64,000 nucleotides of DNA from positions 140,267-204,266 of the forward strand of contig NZ_JAAARM010000011.1 of NCBI RefSeq assembly GCF_009908285.1. Reading direction: 5' to 3'. Positions 9,624 to 20,016 of this stretch are shown here, piece after piece. Made by a program: the position numbers and the translations under genes. The stretch is from Pseudomonas sp. Fl4BN1 (GTDB lineage Bacteria > Pseudomonadota > Gammaproteobacteria > Pseudomonadales > Pseudomonadaceae). The notes beneath the pieces are model-generated. The model was not told where the DNA came from, did not search any database, and worked only from the letters and a program-made list of their open reading frames with translations. Numbering within the stretch: position 1 is the first letter of the stretch; every line of letters begins with the position of its first letter.

Positions 9624-9794
9624 ATGAGCCTGACAACGACCATTGTGATGCTGATCCTGGGCTGGCTGGCAGTAGCTGCCGCGATGCTCTGGGGCGTGTT
9701 GCGCATCACTCGCCGCCGTCATCATCAACCCCAGCAGTCCGCTCCTGACATCAATGCGGAAAAAATTGCCCGGCGCCCAGCCACCGTGCAATGA
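9624..9794 (+). CDS. Small single-span membrane protein
   Basis: A 56-codon frame begins MSLTTTIVMLILGWLAVAAA and ends at a TGA at 9794. It is preceded by a very strong ribosome binding site, AGGAGG at 9613-9618, five bases before the ATG. Residues 5-25 form one membrane segment, followed by a positively charged stretch RITRRRHH and a soluble tail. That gives a periplasmic N-terminus and cytoplasmic C-terminus by the positive-inside rule. I do not recognise a function. It is convergent with terC and ends before a shared terminator. Confidence 0.75.
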   Translation: MSLTTTIVMLILGWLAVAAAMLWGVLRITRRRHHQPQQSAPDINAEKIARRPATVQ

Positions 9795-9816
9795 ACGCGT
9801 TTTTCCCCCAAACAAC

Positions 9817-9851
9817 ACGGCCGCCTGACTCGAAAGAGTACAGACGGCCGT
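9817..9851. terminator. Bidirectional terminator-like inverted repeat
   Basis: ACGGCCG (9817-9823) and CGGCCGT (9845-9851) enclose an imperfect inner stem CTGACTC/GAGTaCAG. It lies between the convergent small membrane protein and terC. Confidence 0.7.
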
Positions 9852-9867
9852 TTGCCATAGCGTTGAA

Positions 9868-10623
9868 TCAGGCGCCGGCCTGATCCGCCTGACGCTTCTG
9901 CCGAGCCCTGCGGGCCAACATGTTCAGGCTTTCAATGGCCGCCGAGAAAGCCATTGCCGCATACACATAGCCCTTGGGTACATGAGCGCCAAAACCTTCG
10001 GCGATCAGGGTCATACCGATCATGATCAGGAAGCCCAGGGCCAGCATCACCACGGTCGGGTTGTCATTGATGAACTTGGCCAGCGGCTCGGCAGCCAGCA
10101 ACATCACCAGCACCGACACCACCACGGCAATGATCATGATCGGCAAATGCTCGGTCATGCCCACCGCAGTGATAATGCTGTCGATGGAGAAGACCATGTC
10201 CAGCATCAGAATCTGGCCGATGGCCGCCGCAAAGCCGATGCTCACCCCGGAAGTTGCGGATGCAGTCTCTTCAGGCTCTGGATCCATGCTGTGGTGGATT
10301 TCCGTGGTGGCTTTCCACACCAGGAACAAGCCGCCGGCAATCAGGATCATGTCCTTCCAGGAGAAACTCTGTCCCATCACCTCAATCACCGGCTCAGTGA
10401 GCTGGACGATGAAGGCAATCGTGCTGAGCAACGCCAGACGCAGAATCAGCGCCATGCCGATACCGATGCGCCGTGCCTTGGCCCGATGCTTTTCCGGCAA
10501 TTTGTTGGTGAGGATAGAGATAAAGATCAGGTTATCGATGCCAAGCACGATCTCCATCACTATCAGGGTGGCCAGGGCGACCCAGGCGGTGGGGCTGGCA
10601 GCGAGCTGTAAAAGGTAATCCAT
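9868..10623 (-). CDS. TerC-family integral membrane protein
   Basis: TerC/YgdQ-type proteins are multi-span inner-membrane proteins implicated in metal (manganese, tellurite) handling; the exact substrate here is unknown. The 251-residue protein has about seven membrane segments and the family signatures [15 protein letters not shown] (residues 24-38) and [17 protein letters not shown], whose acidic residues lie within membrane helices. It ends in a basic tail ARRARQKRQ. It is followed upstream on the same strand by a small lipoprotein gene ending 31 bases before it, so the two may be cotranscribed. Confidence 0.92.
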   Translation of the reverse strand: MDYLLQLAASPTAWVALATLIVMEIVLGIDNLIFISILTNKLPEKHRAKARRIGIGMALILRLALLSTIAFIVQLTEPVIEVMGQSFSWKDMILIAGGLFLVWKATTEIHHSMDPEPEETASATSGVSIGFAAAIGQILMLDMVFSIDSIITAVGMTEHLPIMIIAVVVSVLVMLLAAEPLAKFINDNPTVVMLALGFLIMIGMTLIAEGFGAHVPKGYVYAAMAFSAAIESLNMLARRARQKRQADQAGA

Positions 10624-10653
10624 GGGTCAATCCTGAATCGGTTGTATGAAAGA

Positions 10654-10902
10654 TCAGATTTCCTGGGACGGCGACGCCGGTTTCTCGCTGTCGTCTTGTG
10701 GTTTTTCCTTGCCGATCACGCCTTGCGTCGCATCACTCAATGCCTGCTCCGCCGCCTTGTGGGTGTCGTCGATGGCCTGCTTGGCCGATTGCGCAGCCTT
10801 GTCCAGCGCCTGCTGGGCGCTCTTTTCCGCCTGTTCGCAACCTGCCAGGGTCAGCATAGACAGGGCCAGCACCGACGCCGCAGCTAAAGATTTGAATGAC
10901 AT
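10654..10902 (-). CDS. Small alanine-rich lipoprotein
   Basis: The start MSFKSLAAASVLALSMLTLAGC gives an 82-residue precursor with lipobox LAGC (C22). The mature part is a lysine/alanine-rich amphipathic helix (QQALDKAAQSAKQAIDD) likely to form a coiled coil, then a charged disordered tail. In-frame codons further upstream (to 10974) add no signal sequence. It precedes terC on the same strand by 30 bases. Function unknown. Confidence 0.8.
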   Translation of the reverse strand: MSFKSLAAASVLALSMLTLAGCEQAEKSAQQALDKAAQSAKQAIDDTHKAAEQALSDATQGVIGKEKPQDDSEKPASPSQEI

Positions 10903-11036
10903 GCCGTTTTCCTCGATAGAACGGACAGGGCCAAGTAAGGCCCCGTCGATAGCGAGGCATTCTAAGGAGGCCAATACTTCAGGAAAATTCGTATTTTTAG
11001 CAGTTATACTTCGGTTTTTACGAACTTGTAATCGCC

Positions 11037-11942
11037 ATGCTCAACTACCGCCAACTGCACTATTTCTGGGTTGTGGCCAAGACCGGCAGCATCGTCCGCG
11101 CCTGTGAGCAGCTGAACCTGACGCCACAAACCATCAGCGGACAGATCAGCCTGCTGGAGCAAACCTATGGCATCGAGTTGTTTCGCCGAGTCGGACGCCA
11201 GCTGGAATTGACCGAAGCCGGGCGCCAAGCCCTGCCCTACGCCGAGCAGATGTTCCAGCTCGGCGGCGAACTGGAAGCCATGCTCCGGGCCCGCCCCGAT
11301 GAACAGCAGATCCAGTTCCGCGTCGGTGTGGCGGACGTGGTACCCAAATCCATCGTCTACCGCCTGATCGCCCCGACCATGGAACTCAGCGAGCCTATCC
11401 GCCTGACCTGCCGTGAAGACAAACTCGAACGCTTGCTGGCGGACCTGGCCATCCAACGCCTGGACCTGGTGATCTCCGACAGCCCGATGCCCACGCACCT
11501 GGACATCAAGGGCTATAGCCAGAAACTCGGAGAATGCGGGATCAGCTTCTTCGCCACCCAGGCCCTGGCCCAAGTGCACGGCGCGGACTTCCCCCGCGGC
11601 CTGCACGGCGCACCATTACTGATTCCCGGCCAGGAAACTGTGGTCCGCAGCCGGCTGTTGCGCTGGTTCGCCGAACAACAGCTGCAGCCGCGAATCATCG
11701 GCGAGTTCGATGACAGCGCCCTGATGCAGGCGTTCGGCCAATCCGGCAGCGGAATCTTTATCGCCCCCAGCGTGATCGCCGACGAAGTCAGGCAACAGTA
11801 CGGCGTGCAACTGATTGGCCAGACCGACGCCGTGACCGAATCGTTCTATGCCATTTCCGTGGAACGCAAGGTCAAGCACCCCGGCATCGTGGCCATCACC
11901 GAAGGCGCGCGCCGCGAACTGTTCCCGCCCCTCAACCACTGA
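11037..11942 (+). CDS. nhaR: NhaR-type LysR transcriptional activator
   Basis: The 301-residue protein has a LysR winged helix-turn-helix at residues 1-60 (MLNYRQLHYFWVVAKTGSI...) and an effector domain. NhaR activates the sodium/proton antiporter gene in enterobacteria and responds to sodium; the long identity to that subfamily in the N-terminal half supports the name. No antiporter gene is adjacent here, so its target must lie elsewhere. TTCGTA (10988-10993) and TACGAA (11019-11024) form a spaced inverted repeat just upstream, a possible autoregulatory site. Its stop is immediately next to the stop of the convergent MFS gene. Confidence 0.9.
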   Translation: MLNYRQLHYFWVVAKTGSIVRACEQLNLTPQTISGQISLLEQTYGIELFRRVGRQLELTEAGRQALPYAEQMFQLGGELEAMLRARPDEQQIQFRVGVADVVPKSIVYRLIAPTMELSEPIRLTCREDKLERLLADLAIQRLDLVISDSPMPTHLDIKGYSQKLGECGISFFATQALAQVHGADFPRGLHGAPLLIPGQETVVRSRLLRWFAEQQLQPRIIGEFDDSALMQAFGQSGSGIFIAPSVIADEVRQQYGVQLIGQTDAVTESFYAISVERKVKHPGIVAITEGARRELFPPLNH

Positions 11943-13100
11943 TCAGGAAGCGCACGCCTCCGGCGCTTTCAGATTCATCAGCAGCAATGCCAGGGCGATC
12001 GACAGCAGAATGAAGCCGGACGCCACGAACCCCAGGCTACCCAGGCCCAGGGTATCGATCACCCGACCACCGACCATCGCCCCCAGACCAATCCCCAGGT
12101 TGCCCCCGGCGATGTTCAACGACGCGGCGAATGCCGGGGCTTGCGGGGCCGCCTTGATCAGCCGCACATGGCTGACCAGGAACAACGCCGCCTGGGTCAC
12201 CCCCCAGATACCCATGGCTGCGACCAGCCCCAGGGGTGAATGAATACTCGGTACCAGGGCCACCATGCCGCCAACCATCAACGCGCAGAACACCATGGAG
12301 GCAATCAACGGATGGCGGTCCACCGCCCTGCCACCCAGGGAGTTGCCGATCAGCCCCACTGCGCCGAAGCCCATCAGGCACCAGCCCACCAGCGTGCCGT
12401 TGAAACCGGCAAGGCGTTCGAGAATGTCCGCCAGGTAGGTGTAGACCGTGAACATGCCGCTGAACACCAGGATCGACAACAACACGTGCCCAAGCATCAA
12501 CGGGCTGTACAGGATGCGGAACTGCGAACGCAGGCTCGCCTGCTGGTTGTGCCGCTTGGTTACCGGCAGATAGATAAACAGCAACAAGGCCTTGGCAAAG
12601 GCCACCACCGCCAGAATGCCAAAGGCACTGCGCCAGCCGAAGGCATCAGCGATCAGGGTGCCCACAGGAATCCCGAACACCGTGGCACAGACAATGCCGA
12701 ATCCAATCTTGGCGATAGCGCGCCCGGCATAATCCGGACCGACGATGTCCACTGCAGTCTCGCTGGCCAGGGCCCAGAACACTGGTAGCCCCAGGGCCGG
12801 CACCAATCGCGCCAGGGACATCACCCAGATATTCGGCGCCAGGGCCGCCAGTGCATTGGCCAGGCCGAACAGCACCAGCACACTGATAAACAGCTGCTTG
12901 CGTGGGAATCGCGCGAAATAGGCCGTCAGAAACGGCCCAAAAGCGGCGACGGTAAAAGCGAACAAAGTCACCAGCAAACCGGCCTGGGACACACTGACCT
13001 GCAAGTCGCGGGCAATCGACGGCAACAGGCCGACGATGATGAATTCCGTGGTCAACACGGTAAACCCCGCGGCCGACAACAGCAGGATGGGCAACAACAT
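11943..13100 (-). CDS. MFS transporter, DHA1/AraJ-like
   Basis: A 385-residue twelve-span major facilitator with the family start MLLPILLLSAAGFTVLTTEF and the loop motif around YFARFPRKQLF between helices 2 and 3. It most resembles the arabinose-efflux-like (AraJ/NepI) drug and metabolite exporters; substrate unknown. I chose the ATG at 13100 because GGAG lies nine bases before it and membrane helix 1 begins at once. A start 33 codons further upstream is open but adds a non-family extension. It converges on nhaR with no gap between the stops. Confidence 0.87.
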   Translation of the reverse strand: MLLPILLLSAAGFTVLTTEFIIVGLLPSIARDLQVSVSQAGLLVTLFAFTVAAFGPFLTAYFARFPRKQLFISVLVLFGLANALAALAPNIWVMSLARLVPALGLPVFWALASETAVDIVGPDYAGRAIAKIGFGIVCATVFGIPVGTLIADAFGWRSAFGILAVVAFAKALLLFIYLPVTKRHNQQASLRSQFRILYSPLMLGHVLLSILVFSGMFTVYTYLADILERLAGFNGTLVGWCLMGFGAVGLIGNSLGGRAVDRHPLIASMVFCALMVGGMVALVPSIHSPLGLVAAMGIWGVTQAALFLVSHVRLIKAAPQAPAFAASLNIAGGNLGIGLGAMVGGRVIDTLGLGSLGFVASGFILLSIALALLLMNLKAPEACAS

Positions 13101-13370
13101 CGACAACTCCAGAAACACCGACAGCAGCGACAGCCCGAAGGGCCCGCTGACTGGATAGAAAAGGGGATGGCGAATCTTAACAGAGTCGGCACGGGTCAAG
13201 GGAACCGCCTAGTGGCCGCCCACCCTGCCGAGGCAGGTGGCAGATCGTCACATCGGCGCGGTAACCCGGATCGCTGTGATAAAGTCCGCCCCTGCCAAAA
13301 AATCAGGCCCTCGCGCGCACTTACCACTCAAGCCGCTCGATGGCCCGTCGCTGTTTCCGACCGCACCAGC

Positions 13371-13420
13371 GCCTGCCGTTTCAATCCAGACTCCCTAGCA
13401 GTCAAGGGCTCACGGCAGGC
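13371..13420 (+). promoter_or_regulatory. Structured 5' leader of sstT
   Basis: GCCTGCCGT (13371-13379) and ACGGCAGGC (13412-13420) form a 9-bp perfect stem closing a 32-base region that contains a second short pair GACT/AGTC. It ends 34 bases before the sstT start. It could be an RNA leader structure; nothing shows whether it binds a ligand. The rest of 13101-13454 holds no gene. Confidence 0.45.
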
Positions 13421-13454
13421 AGGCTCCACACATTAAAAAAACAGAGATACCGTT

Positions 13455-14687
13455 ATGAGCGATTCACCTCCGCCCCTGCTGCACTCCCTCAAGCGCCTCA
13501 GCCTGGTCACGCAGATCATCATCGGCCTGATTGCCGGGATCATCCTTGCCCTGCTGGCGCCGGAACTGGCGAAGTCCACCACCTTCATCGGCAAGGTATT
13601 CGTCTCGGCGCTCAAGGCCGTGGCACCGATCCTGGTGTTCGTGCTGGTCATGGCCTCGATCGCCAACCACAAGCACGGCCAGGAAACCCACATCCGGCCG
13701 ATCCTGGTGCTCTACCTGCTGGGCACCTTTGCCGCAGCGGTCGTGGCGGTGATCGCCAGCAGCCTGTTTCCCTCCTCCCTGGTACTGGCCACCCACGACG
13801 TCGCCATCAGCGCCCCTGGCGGCATCAGCGAAGTGATGCAAAGCCTGCTGCTGAGCGTGGTGGACAACCCGGTCAGCGCCCTGATGAACGCCAACTTCAT
13901 CGGTATCCTGGCCTGGGCCATCGGCATGGGCATCGCCATCCGCCACGCAGGCGAAACCACCCGTACCGTGCTCGACGACCTGTCCAACGGCGTGACCTTA
14001 ATCGTGCGCGTGGTAATCCGCTTTGCGCCCCTGGGGATCTTCGGCCTGGTGGCCTCGACCCTGGCCATTTCCGGCTTCGATGCCCTGCTCGGCTATCTGC
14101 ACCTGCTGGCGGTGCTGATCGGCTGCATGCTGTTCGTGGCCCTGGTGATGAACCCGCTGATTGTGTTCTGGAAGATCCGCCGCAATCCGTTCCCGCTGGT
14201 CCTGACCTGCCTGCGCGAAAGTGGCATCACCGCATTCTTCACCCGCAGCTCGGCGGCCAACATCCCGGTCAACCTGGAGTTGAGCAAGCGCCTGGGCCTG
14301 CATGAAGACACCTACTCGGTATCAATCCCGCTGGGCGCCACCATCAACATGGCTGGTGCAGCAATCACCATCACCGTGCTGACCCTGGCCGCCGTGCACA
14401 CCCTGGGCATCGCCGTCGACCTGCCCACCGCGGTGCTGCTCAGCGTGGTCGCAGCCGTCTGCGCCTGCGGCGCTTCCGGTGTTGCCGGCGGCTCGCTGCT
14501 GCTGATTCCCCTGGCCTGCAGCCTGTTCGGCATTCCCAGCGAAATCGCCATGCAGGTAGTGGCCGTGGGCTTCATTATCGGCGTGCTGCAGGACTCGGCG
14601 GAAACCGCGCTGAACTCCTCCACCGACGTACTCTTCACTGCGGCGGCCTGCATGGCCCAGGAAGACAAGGCGCAAGCCTCGGCCTGA
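13455..14687 (+). CDS. sstT: SstT, sodium/serine-threonine symporter
   Basis: SstT imports L-serine and L-threonine with sodium. The 410-residue, roughly nine-span protein has the dicarboxylate/amino-acid:cation symporter features: helix motif [15 protein letters not shown] (serine-rich re-entrant loop), [12 protein letters not shown], and [20 protein letters not shown] near the C-terminus. Length agrees with the family (about 410). It is a single gene with a long structured leader and its own terminator. Confidence 0.96.
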   Translation: MSDSPPPLLHSLKRLSLVTQIIIGLIAGIILALLAPELAKSTTFIGKVFVSALKAVAPILVFVLVMASIANHKHGQETHIRPILVLYLLGTFAAAVVAVIASSLFPSSLVLATHDVAISAPGGISEVMQSLLLSVVDNPVSALMNANFIGILAWAIGMGIAIRHAGETTRTVLDDLSNGVTLIVRVVIRFAPLGIFGLVASTLAISGFDALLGYLHLLAVLIGCMLFVALVMNPLIVFWKIRRNPFPLVLTCLRESGITAFFTRSSAANIPVNLELSKRLGLHEDTYSVSIPLGATINMAGAAITITVLTLAAVHTLGIAVDLPTAVLLSVVAAVCACGASGVAGGSLLLIPLACSLFGIPSEIAMQVVAVGFIIGVLQDSAETALNSSTDVLFTAAACMAQEDKAQASA

Positions 14688-14700
14688 TCAACAGGCACTA

Positions 14701-14738
14701 AAAAGCCCGGCCAGGATCAACCTGGCCGGGCTTTTTTG
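14701..14738 (+). terminator. Rho-independent terminator after sstT
   Basis: AAGCCCGGCCAGG and CCTGGCCGGGCTT form a perfect GC-rich stem with a short loop followed by TTTTTT. Confidence 0.95.
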
Positions 14739-14801
14739 TACGCTATGAAAACTGCCTGATCAGCGCTCGGCAAATGCTCACGGAGAACGTAGCCGGGAGC
14801 T

Positions 14802-15311
14802 TTAGAACGCGCCCATGTAGTCGCGCTTGCCCACTTCCACACCGTTGTGACGCAGGAGCGCGTAGGTGGTGGTGACGTGGAAGAAGAACTGCGGCAAGCC
14901 ATAGGTCAGCAGGTAGGCCTGGCCACTGAAGCGCTTCTCTTTCGGGGTGCCAGGACGGGTGACGATCTCGATGCCTTCCTTGCCGTCGATCTGCGCAGGC
15001 TGGATGCCCTCGATAAAGGCCAGGACCTTGGCGATCAGCGCCTGCAGGTCAGCGAAAGTGGTTTCAGTGTCGTCGTACTTGGGCAGCTCGACCTCGGCCA
15101 GACGGGCCGACACGCCCTTGGCGAAGTCCACGGCGATCTGCACCTGACGCACCAGCGGGAACATGTCCGGGTACAGGCGTGCCTGGAGCAAGGCGTTAGG
15201 CTCGATATTCTTCGCCGTGGCGTGAGCTTCGGCCTTGTTCAGCACATCGCTCAAGGCGTTGAGCATTTGCTTGAAGACAGGAACGGAAGCGGCGTACAGG
15301 GAAATAGTCAT
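14802..15311 (-). CDS. DUF1993-family protein
   Basis: A 169-residue soluble protein starting MTISLYAASVPVFKQMLNAL, the typical start of the DUF1993 family, which belongs to the DinB/YfiT-like four-helix fold. Features are ARLYPDMFPLVRQVQIAVDFAKG and the C-terminal FFFHVTTTYALLRHNGVEVGK. The in-frame frame continues 17 codons upstream but without family sequence. Biological role unknown. It is downstream of the AraC gene on the same strand, 71 bases away. Confidence 0.88.
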   Translation of the reverse strand: MTISLYAASVPVFKQMLNALSDVLNKAEAHATAKNIEPNALLQARLYPDMFPLVRQVQIAVDFAKGVSARLAEVELPKYDDTETTFADLQALIAKVLAFIEGIQPAQIDGKEGIEIVTRPGTPKEKRFSGQAYLLTYGLPQFFFHVTTTYALLRHNGVEVGKRDYMGAF

Positions 15312-15382
15312 GACAGTCTCGACATGGATGGCGGGAATACAGCGAGCAGCGATTATAGCCACTGCGGATGGGCCAGGGGCCT

Positions 15383-16411
15383 TTATCCGGGCCGACCTTG
15401 CCGATAAGCGCTGGGAGGAACACCGAACCAGCGCTTGAAGCTCTGGGAAAAGCTCGACAGGTCACTGAAGCCGAGCCGTTCGGCAATCTGCGTCAGGTTC
15501 AGCCCTGGATTGCCCAGCAACTCCAGGGCCCGGGCGCTACGTTGCTGGGCCAGCAGTTGACGGTAGCTCGTGCCCTCGTCCTGCAAGCGCCGCTTCAAGG
15601 TACGCACGCTGGTGCGGCTCAGCCGGGCCATGCTCAGCAGATCCGGCACGCAGCCTGCGGGCAAGACATCGAGGTGCTGGCGAACCAGCGCTGCAGCGCC
15701 CTGATGTGCCTGCCGACGCTCCAGTAGCTGTACGCACATCTGCTCGCACATGGACACCGTCAGCGGATTGGCCTGGGGCAAGGGGCGGCTCAAGAAGCGC
15801 TGGTCAAACGCCAAGCCATGACTGTCAGCCCGATACTCGGGAGCAAGGCCGAGTATCTGCTCCGACTCACCCACAGGGCGCTCCACAGGGCACGCAGTGC
15901 TGCGGGTAAACCGCGTCAGCCGAAAGTCCGGGCCAACAATTTCCTTCATCAACACCGCAGCGGCGGCCATGTCCCGCTGCAGCAGAAACTCCCGCACCGA
16001 CGAATCCGCCACCTGCGGCTCAACGAAGCTCAGCACCCCCAGTCCAGGCTCCAGCCGGTAGCTGATCGAGGCGAAGGCATAAGTCAGCGGCAGGAAACGC
16101 AAGGCCAGGCTCAAGGCATCCGCCGGGGTCGCACTGCTGATCAGGCCATAACCGAACAGACCGTAGCTGGAGAAGTGATAGCGCGCGCCGACTTCATAAC
16201 CCAGGCCCCGGGGATACCCCAGCAGCGTCAGCAGGTTACTCACCAGACGCAGCTCCTGGGCCGCCGACAACAGGCTGTTGGGGTCCTGCAGTTGCTCCAG
16301 GGACAATCCGCAACCGGCCAGCAAACGCGCTGCCGACAGGCCCTTTTCACGACCGAAACTCACCAGCAGCAATGCGCTGGACGGCCCCCGGGTGAACGAC
16401 TGAATGCTCAT
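15383..16411 (-). CDS. AraC-family transcriptional regulator
   Basis: The 342-residue protein has an N-terminal arabinose-binding-like sensor domain (family seen in OruR-type regulators) and a C-terminal AraC helix-turn-helix pair (SRTSVRTLKRRLQDEGTSY and LNLTQIAERLGFSDLSSFSQ). It ends RWFGVPPSAYRQG, the usual AraC end. The ATG at 16411 is chosen over a TTG four codons upstream. It diverges from the monooxygenase-esterase fusion across 175 bases, so it is the likely regulator of that gene, perhaps in response to a ketone or alcohol; this is inference from layout. Confidence 0.92.
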   Translation of the reverse strand: MSIQSFTRGPSSALLLVSFGREKGLSAARLLAGCGLSLEQLQDPNSLLSAAQELRLVSNLLTLLGYPRGLGYEVGARYHFSSYGLFGYGLISSATPADALSLALRFLPLTYAFASISYRLEPGLGVLSFVEPQVADSSVREFLLQRDMAAAAVLMKEIVGPDFRLTRFTRSTACPVERPVGESEQILGLAPEYRADSHGLAFDQRFLSRPLPQANPLTVSMCEQMCVQLLERRQAHQGAAALVRQHLDVLPAGCVPDLLSMARLSRTSVRTLKRRLQDEGTSYRQLLAQQRSARALELLGNPGLNLTQIAERLGFSDLSSFSQSFKRWFGVPPSAYRQGRPG

Positions 16412-16586
16412 GGCCTGACTCAAAAAGGCTGATTTGGCCCAAATACTAAAACACTTGTCCCGTTACAGCATGGGGTCCACGGTTTGTTACCCGCATGCTT
16501 CACTGATCGGGGCTGCACCGCTGACACAAGGAAGAGGCCCCGGTTCGATCAACCTTGCGCCGCACAACAATAACAACGAGGTCGTC

Positions 16587-19106
16587 ATGCCAGAATCCGC
16601 ACCTGCTGCGCACGCGCAGTCCAGCTCCACTGCGCCCCTTGAGGCGATCATCATCGGCGCCGGTTTCGGCGGTCTGGGCATGGCCATCGCCCTGCGCAAG
16701 GCCGGCGTCAGCCAGTTCATCGTGCTGGAAAAAGGCCGGGACGTCGGTGGCGTCTGGCGCGACAACACCTACCCCGGCGCCGCCTGCGACGTGCCCTCGC
16801 ACCTGTATTCGTTTTCCTTCGAGCCCAACCCGAACTGGTCCCGGGTATTCGCCCCCCAGGTAGAGATCCATGCCTACTTGCAGCACTGTGCCGACGCCTA
16901 CGACCTGCAGCGACATATCCACTTCGACAGCGAAGTGCGTGACGCCATCTTCGATGAAAGCAACAGCTGCTGGCGCGTTACCTGCTGCAACGGCCAGGTG
17001 CATGTCGCCCGCCTGCTGATCAGCGCCACCGGCCAGTTGAGCCGCCCCGCCCTGCCGAACCTGCCTGGCATGGAACGCTTCCAGGGCCATGTATTCCACT
17101 CTGCGTCCTGGGATCACCACTACCCCCTGGCCAACAAGCGCGTGGCGGTCGTCGGTACCGGCGCCTCGGCCATCCAGTTCGTTCCGGCGATCGCCGACCA
17201 GGTGGCAGCTCTCAAGGTCTTCCAGCGTTCGCCGGCCTACATCATGCCCAAGGCCGACCGCGCCTACAGCCCAACGGAAAAGCAGCGCTACCTCCGCCAT
17301 CCCGGTTGGATGAAGCTGGTGCGCATGGCCCATTACCTACACTTCGAATCCCGGGCACTGGCATTCACCCACCTGAAGGGCCTGACCAAATGGGTCGTCG
17401 GCGGGCCCTTTCGCAAGCTGTTGAACGCCTCGGTGTCCAGCCCCGAACTACGCCGGCAAATGACCCCGGACTACCCCATCGGCTGCAAGCGCATCCTGCT
17501 GTCCAACGACTACCTCAAGGCCTTCGACAAACCCCACGTCGAACTGCTGACCCAGGGCATCCGGCAGATCACCGAACAGGGCATCGAGACCCTGGACGGC
17601 CAGCAACATGAAGTGGATGCAATCATCTATGGCACCGGTTTCAGCGCCACCGAGTTTCTTGCCCCCATGCGCATCGTCGGCCGCGACGGCGTCGATCTGC
17701 GCACGGCCTGGCAGCACGGTGCGGCCGCCTACCTGGGGCTCAGCGTGCCCGGCTTCCCCAACTTCTTCATGCTCTACGGGCCCAACACCAACCTCGGCCA
17801 CAACTCCATCATCCATATGCTGGAAAGCCAGATCTCCCACGTCATCAATGCCCGCCGGGCGCTGCTGGACAGTGGGGCGAAAACCCTGGAAGTAGATGAT
17901 CTGCCCTACCAGCGCTTTCAACAGCGGATCCAGCGATGCCTGGCCACCTCGGTATGGAGCAGGTGCAAGAGCTGGTATGTCGACGCGCAGGGTCACAACA
18001 GCACCAACTGGCCAGGTTTCACCTGGTCCTATCGCTGGCTGACTCGGTATGCCGGATTGTCGGCCTATCGACTTTCCAGTCCGCTGCCCAGCCCGTCCCC
18101 AGTTGCGGATGGACACTGCGTGGCGCCCCCGCGGAATTGGCTGGAACGGGGTAATGCCGCCTTCCTGCGACTGTTCCTGCGTGCCAGCTTCAGGGCCCTA
18201 GTGGCCCCGCCCCGGGATCTGGCCACCCAGCGCAAGATCGTCAACGGTCTTGCATGGCTGATGCCCGGCTGTCTCGGCGTCACCCGACAGCAGCGCCACA
18301 TCGGGGCGCTGGAGTTGCAGGTAGTCGAACCCAAAGCTGCGGCTGCCAAGGGGGTGATTCTCTACCTGCACGGCGGCGCCTTCTGCCTTGGCAATCCACG
18401 CACCCACTACAGCGTTACCAGCCGCCTGGCCAGGGAAAGTGGCTGCGCGGTGTGGGTGCCGGACTATCGCCTGGCGCCGGAACATCCCTACCCGGCAGCA
18501 CTGGACGATTGCCTGGCCTGCTACGAAGCGATCCGCGCCCAGGGCTGTCCGGCGGACAAACTGCTGATTGCCGGTGATTCCGCCGGCGGCGCCCTGGTCC
18601 TGGCACTGGCCCTGACCTTGAAAGAGCGTGGCGATGAGATCGCCGCCGGGCTGATTCTTCTCTCGCCGGTCACTGACCCCGACCTTGGCGGAACCAGCAT
18701 GCAATCCAGAATGGCCGCCGATCCGATGATTCGCCGCGACTGGCTGGAACAAGCCCTCCAGGCCTATGCCGCCCCCGCACAGGCACTCACGCACCGCCCC
18801 CTGGAGGCAGACTTGCGCGGCCTGCCGCCGCTGCTGGTGCAGGTCGGCGACCAGGAACTGCTGCTGTCCGACTCCAGCCGCTTGGCCGAACGCGCGCGAC
18901 AGTCCAGGGTGCCCTGCCAGCTGGAAATCCACGAGGGCCGCTGGCACGTCTTTCAGCTACAGGCGTTGTACCTGCGCTCCGCCAGAGACGCCCTGCGCAA
19001 TGTCGCCCGGTTTGCTCGCCAGCGCCTGGAGGCATCCTGCTCGGTCGCGCCTACCGCAGAGCCGATACCTGCACCAGCACCGGCAACGGAGCCACAACCG
19101 GGTTGA
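16587..19106 (+). CDS. Baeyer-Villiger-type flavin monooxygenase fused to an alpha/beta-hydrolase esterase
   Basis: One 839-residue chain holds two enzymes. Residues 1 to about 500 are a flavoprotein monooxygenase: FAD motif GAGFGG (24-29), Baeyer-Villiger fingerprint F-x-G-x-x-x-H-x-x-x-W-D (165-176), and a second Rossmann motif GTGASA (190-195) for NADPH. A proline-rich linker near 500-510 (SPLPSPSP) leads to a hormone-sensitive-lipase-type esterase with oxyanion motif HGGAF (595-599), GDSAGG with S665, D755 and H787. Such monooxygenases turn ketones into esters; the esterase would then hydrolyse the ester. The start at 16587 follows GAGG and begins [10 protein letters not shown]; an upstream frame opening at 16434 is not family sequence. 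An AraC regulator diverges from it. Confidence 0.93.
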   Translation: MPESAPAAHAQSSSTAPLEAIIIGAGFGGLGMAIALRKAGVSQFIVLEKGRDVGGVWRDNTYPGAACDVPSHLYSFSFEPNPNWSRVFAPQVEIHAYLQHCADAYDLQRHIHFDSEVRDAIFDESNSCWRVTCCNGQVHVARLLISATGQLSRPALPNLPGMERFQGHVFHSASWDHHYPLANKRVAVVGTGASAIQFVPAIADQVAALKVFQRSPAYIMPKADRAYSPTEKQRYLRHPGWMKLVRMAHYLHFESRALAFTHLKGLTKWVVGGPFRKLLNASVSSPELRRQMTPDYPIGCKRILLSNDYLKAFDKPHVELLTQGIRQITEQGIETLDGQQHEVDAIIYGTGFSATEFLAPMRIVGRDGVDLRTAWQHGAAAYLGLSVPGFPNFFMLYGPNTNLGHNSIIHMLESQISHVINARRALLDSGAKTLEVDDLPYQRFQQRIQRCLATSVWSRCKSWYVDAQGHNSTNWPGFTWSYRWLTRYAGLSAYRLSSPLPSPSPVADGHCVAPPRNWLERGNAAFLRLFLRASFRALVAPPRDLATQRKIVNGLAWLMPGCLGVTRQQRHIGALELQVVEPKAAAAKGVILYLHGGAFCLGNPRTHYSVTSRLARESGCAVWVPDYRLAPEHPYPAALDDCLACYEAIRAQGCPADKLLIAGDSAGGALVLALALTLKERGDEIAAGLILLSPVTDPDLGGTSMQSRMAADPMIRRDWLEQALQAYAAPAQALTHRPLEADLRGLPPLLVQVGDQELLLSDSSRLAERARQSRVPCQLEIHEGRWHVFQLQALYLRSARDALRNVARFARQRLEASCSVAPTAEPIPAPAPATEPQPG

Positions 19107-19339
19107 AGCAATCGCCGCCGCGCCGGCCTTTACAGGAGGCGCGGCGGCGTTACCAGCCTGGAATCCTGCAGTTTGTCCCTGCTCGACCAAGTTCTGATGG
19201 CCAGAACCGGCTTGTGAAGGTAAAACAGAGCCCCTCGAAGGTGGCCGACACGGCCACGGAAAACCCACGACACCGATTGCGCGCAAGGCGCCGGGTTTTC
19301 CACGACCCCACCCATCAAGTGACCAAGGGACCAGCACTT

Positions 19340-19990
19340 ATGAGCAGCGAGCACGAAACCCCCAGCGAAGCACTGCAACTGAGCAGTACGGAAATCCGCA
19401 TCCTGGGTTCGTTGATCGAAAAGCAGGCCACCAGCCCGGAAACCTATCCCCTGACCCTCAATGCCTTGGTGATTGCCTGCAATCAGAAAACCAGCCGCGA
19501 ACCGGTGATGAACCTGACCCAGGGCCAGGTCGGACAAAGCCTGCGCGCCCTCGAAGCCCAAGGTTTCACCCGGCTGGTGATGGGCAGCCGTGCCGATCGC
19601 TGGGAACAGCGCCTGGACAAAGCCCTGGAACTGGTGCCGGCGCAGCTGATTCTGTGCGGCCTGATGTTTCTGCGGGGCCCACAAACAGTCAACGAACTGC
19701 TGACCCGCAGCGGGCGCATGCATGATTTTGAAGACCACGAGCAGGTCCTGCACCAGCTTGAGCGCCTGATTGCCAGGGGCCTGGCCCTGCACATCCCGCG
19801 TCAGGCCGGCCAGCGCGAAGACCGCTATACCCACTCCCTGGGCGACCCCGCGGACATCGAAGCCATCCTCGCCGCCCGCAGCAATCCGCAGGAGCGCAGT
19901 GCCGGCGGCGCCGTCTCAGTGGAGCGCATCGAAGAACTGGAAGCGCGGATCGCCGCCCTGGAAGAGCGCCTGGCTCAACTCGAAGGCTGA
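19340..19990 (+). CDS. yceH: YceH-family (DUF480) protein
   Basis: A 216-residue cytoplasmic protein with two winged-helix-like halves: [24 protein letters not shown] (family start) and a second repeat near [19 protein letters not shown]. It ends in a coiled coil ([23 protein letters not shown]). The ATG at 19340 is chosen because the conserved region begins right after it; the frame is open back to 19103 only by chance. Function of the UPF0502 family is not firmly known. It stands alone after the fusion gene. Confidence 0.9.
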   Translation: MSSEHETPSEALQLSSTEIRILGSLIEKQATSPETYPLTLNALVIACNQKTSREPVMNLTQGQVGQSLRALEAQGFTRLVMGSRADRWEQRLDKALELVPAQLILCGLMFLRGPQTVNELLTRSGRMHDFEDHEQVLHQLERLIARGLALHIPRQAGQREDRYTHSLGDPADIEAILAARSNPQERSAGGAVSVERIEELEARIAALEERLAQLEG

Positions 19991-20016
19991 TCTGCGGCGA
20001 TAGAAAGCGTCAGGTT

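Noticed and set aside
16434..16586. Longer N-terminus of the monooxygenase-esterase protein
   Set aside because: It lacks family sequence, and a ribosome site precedes the ATG at 16587.
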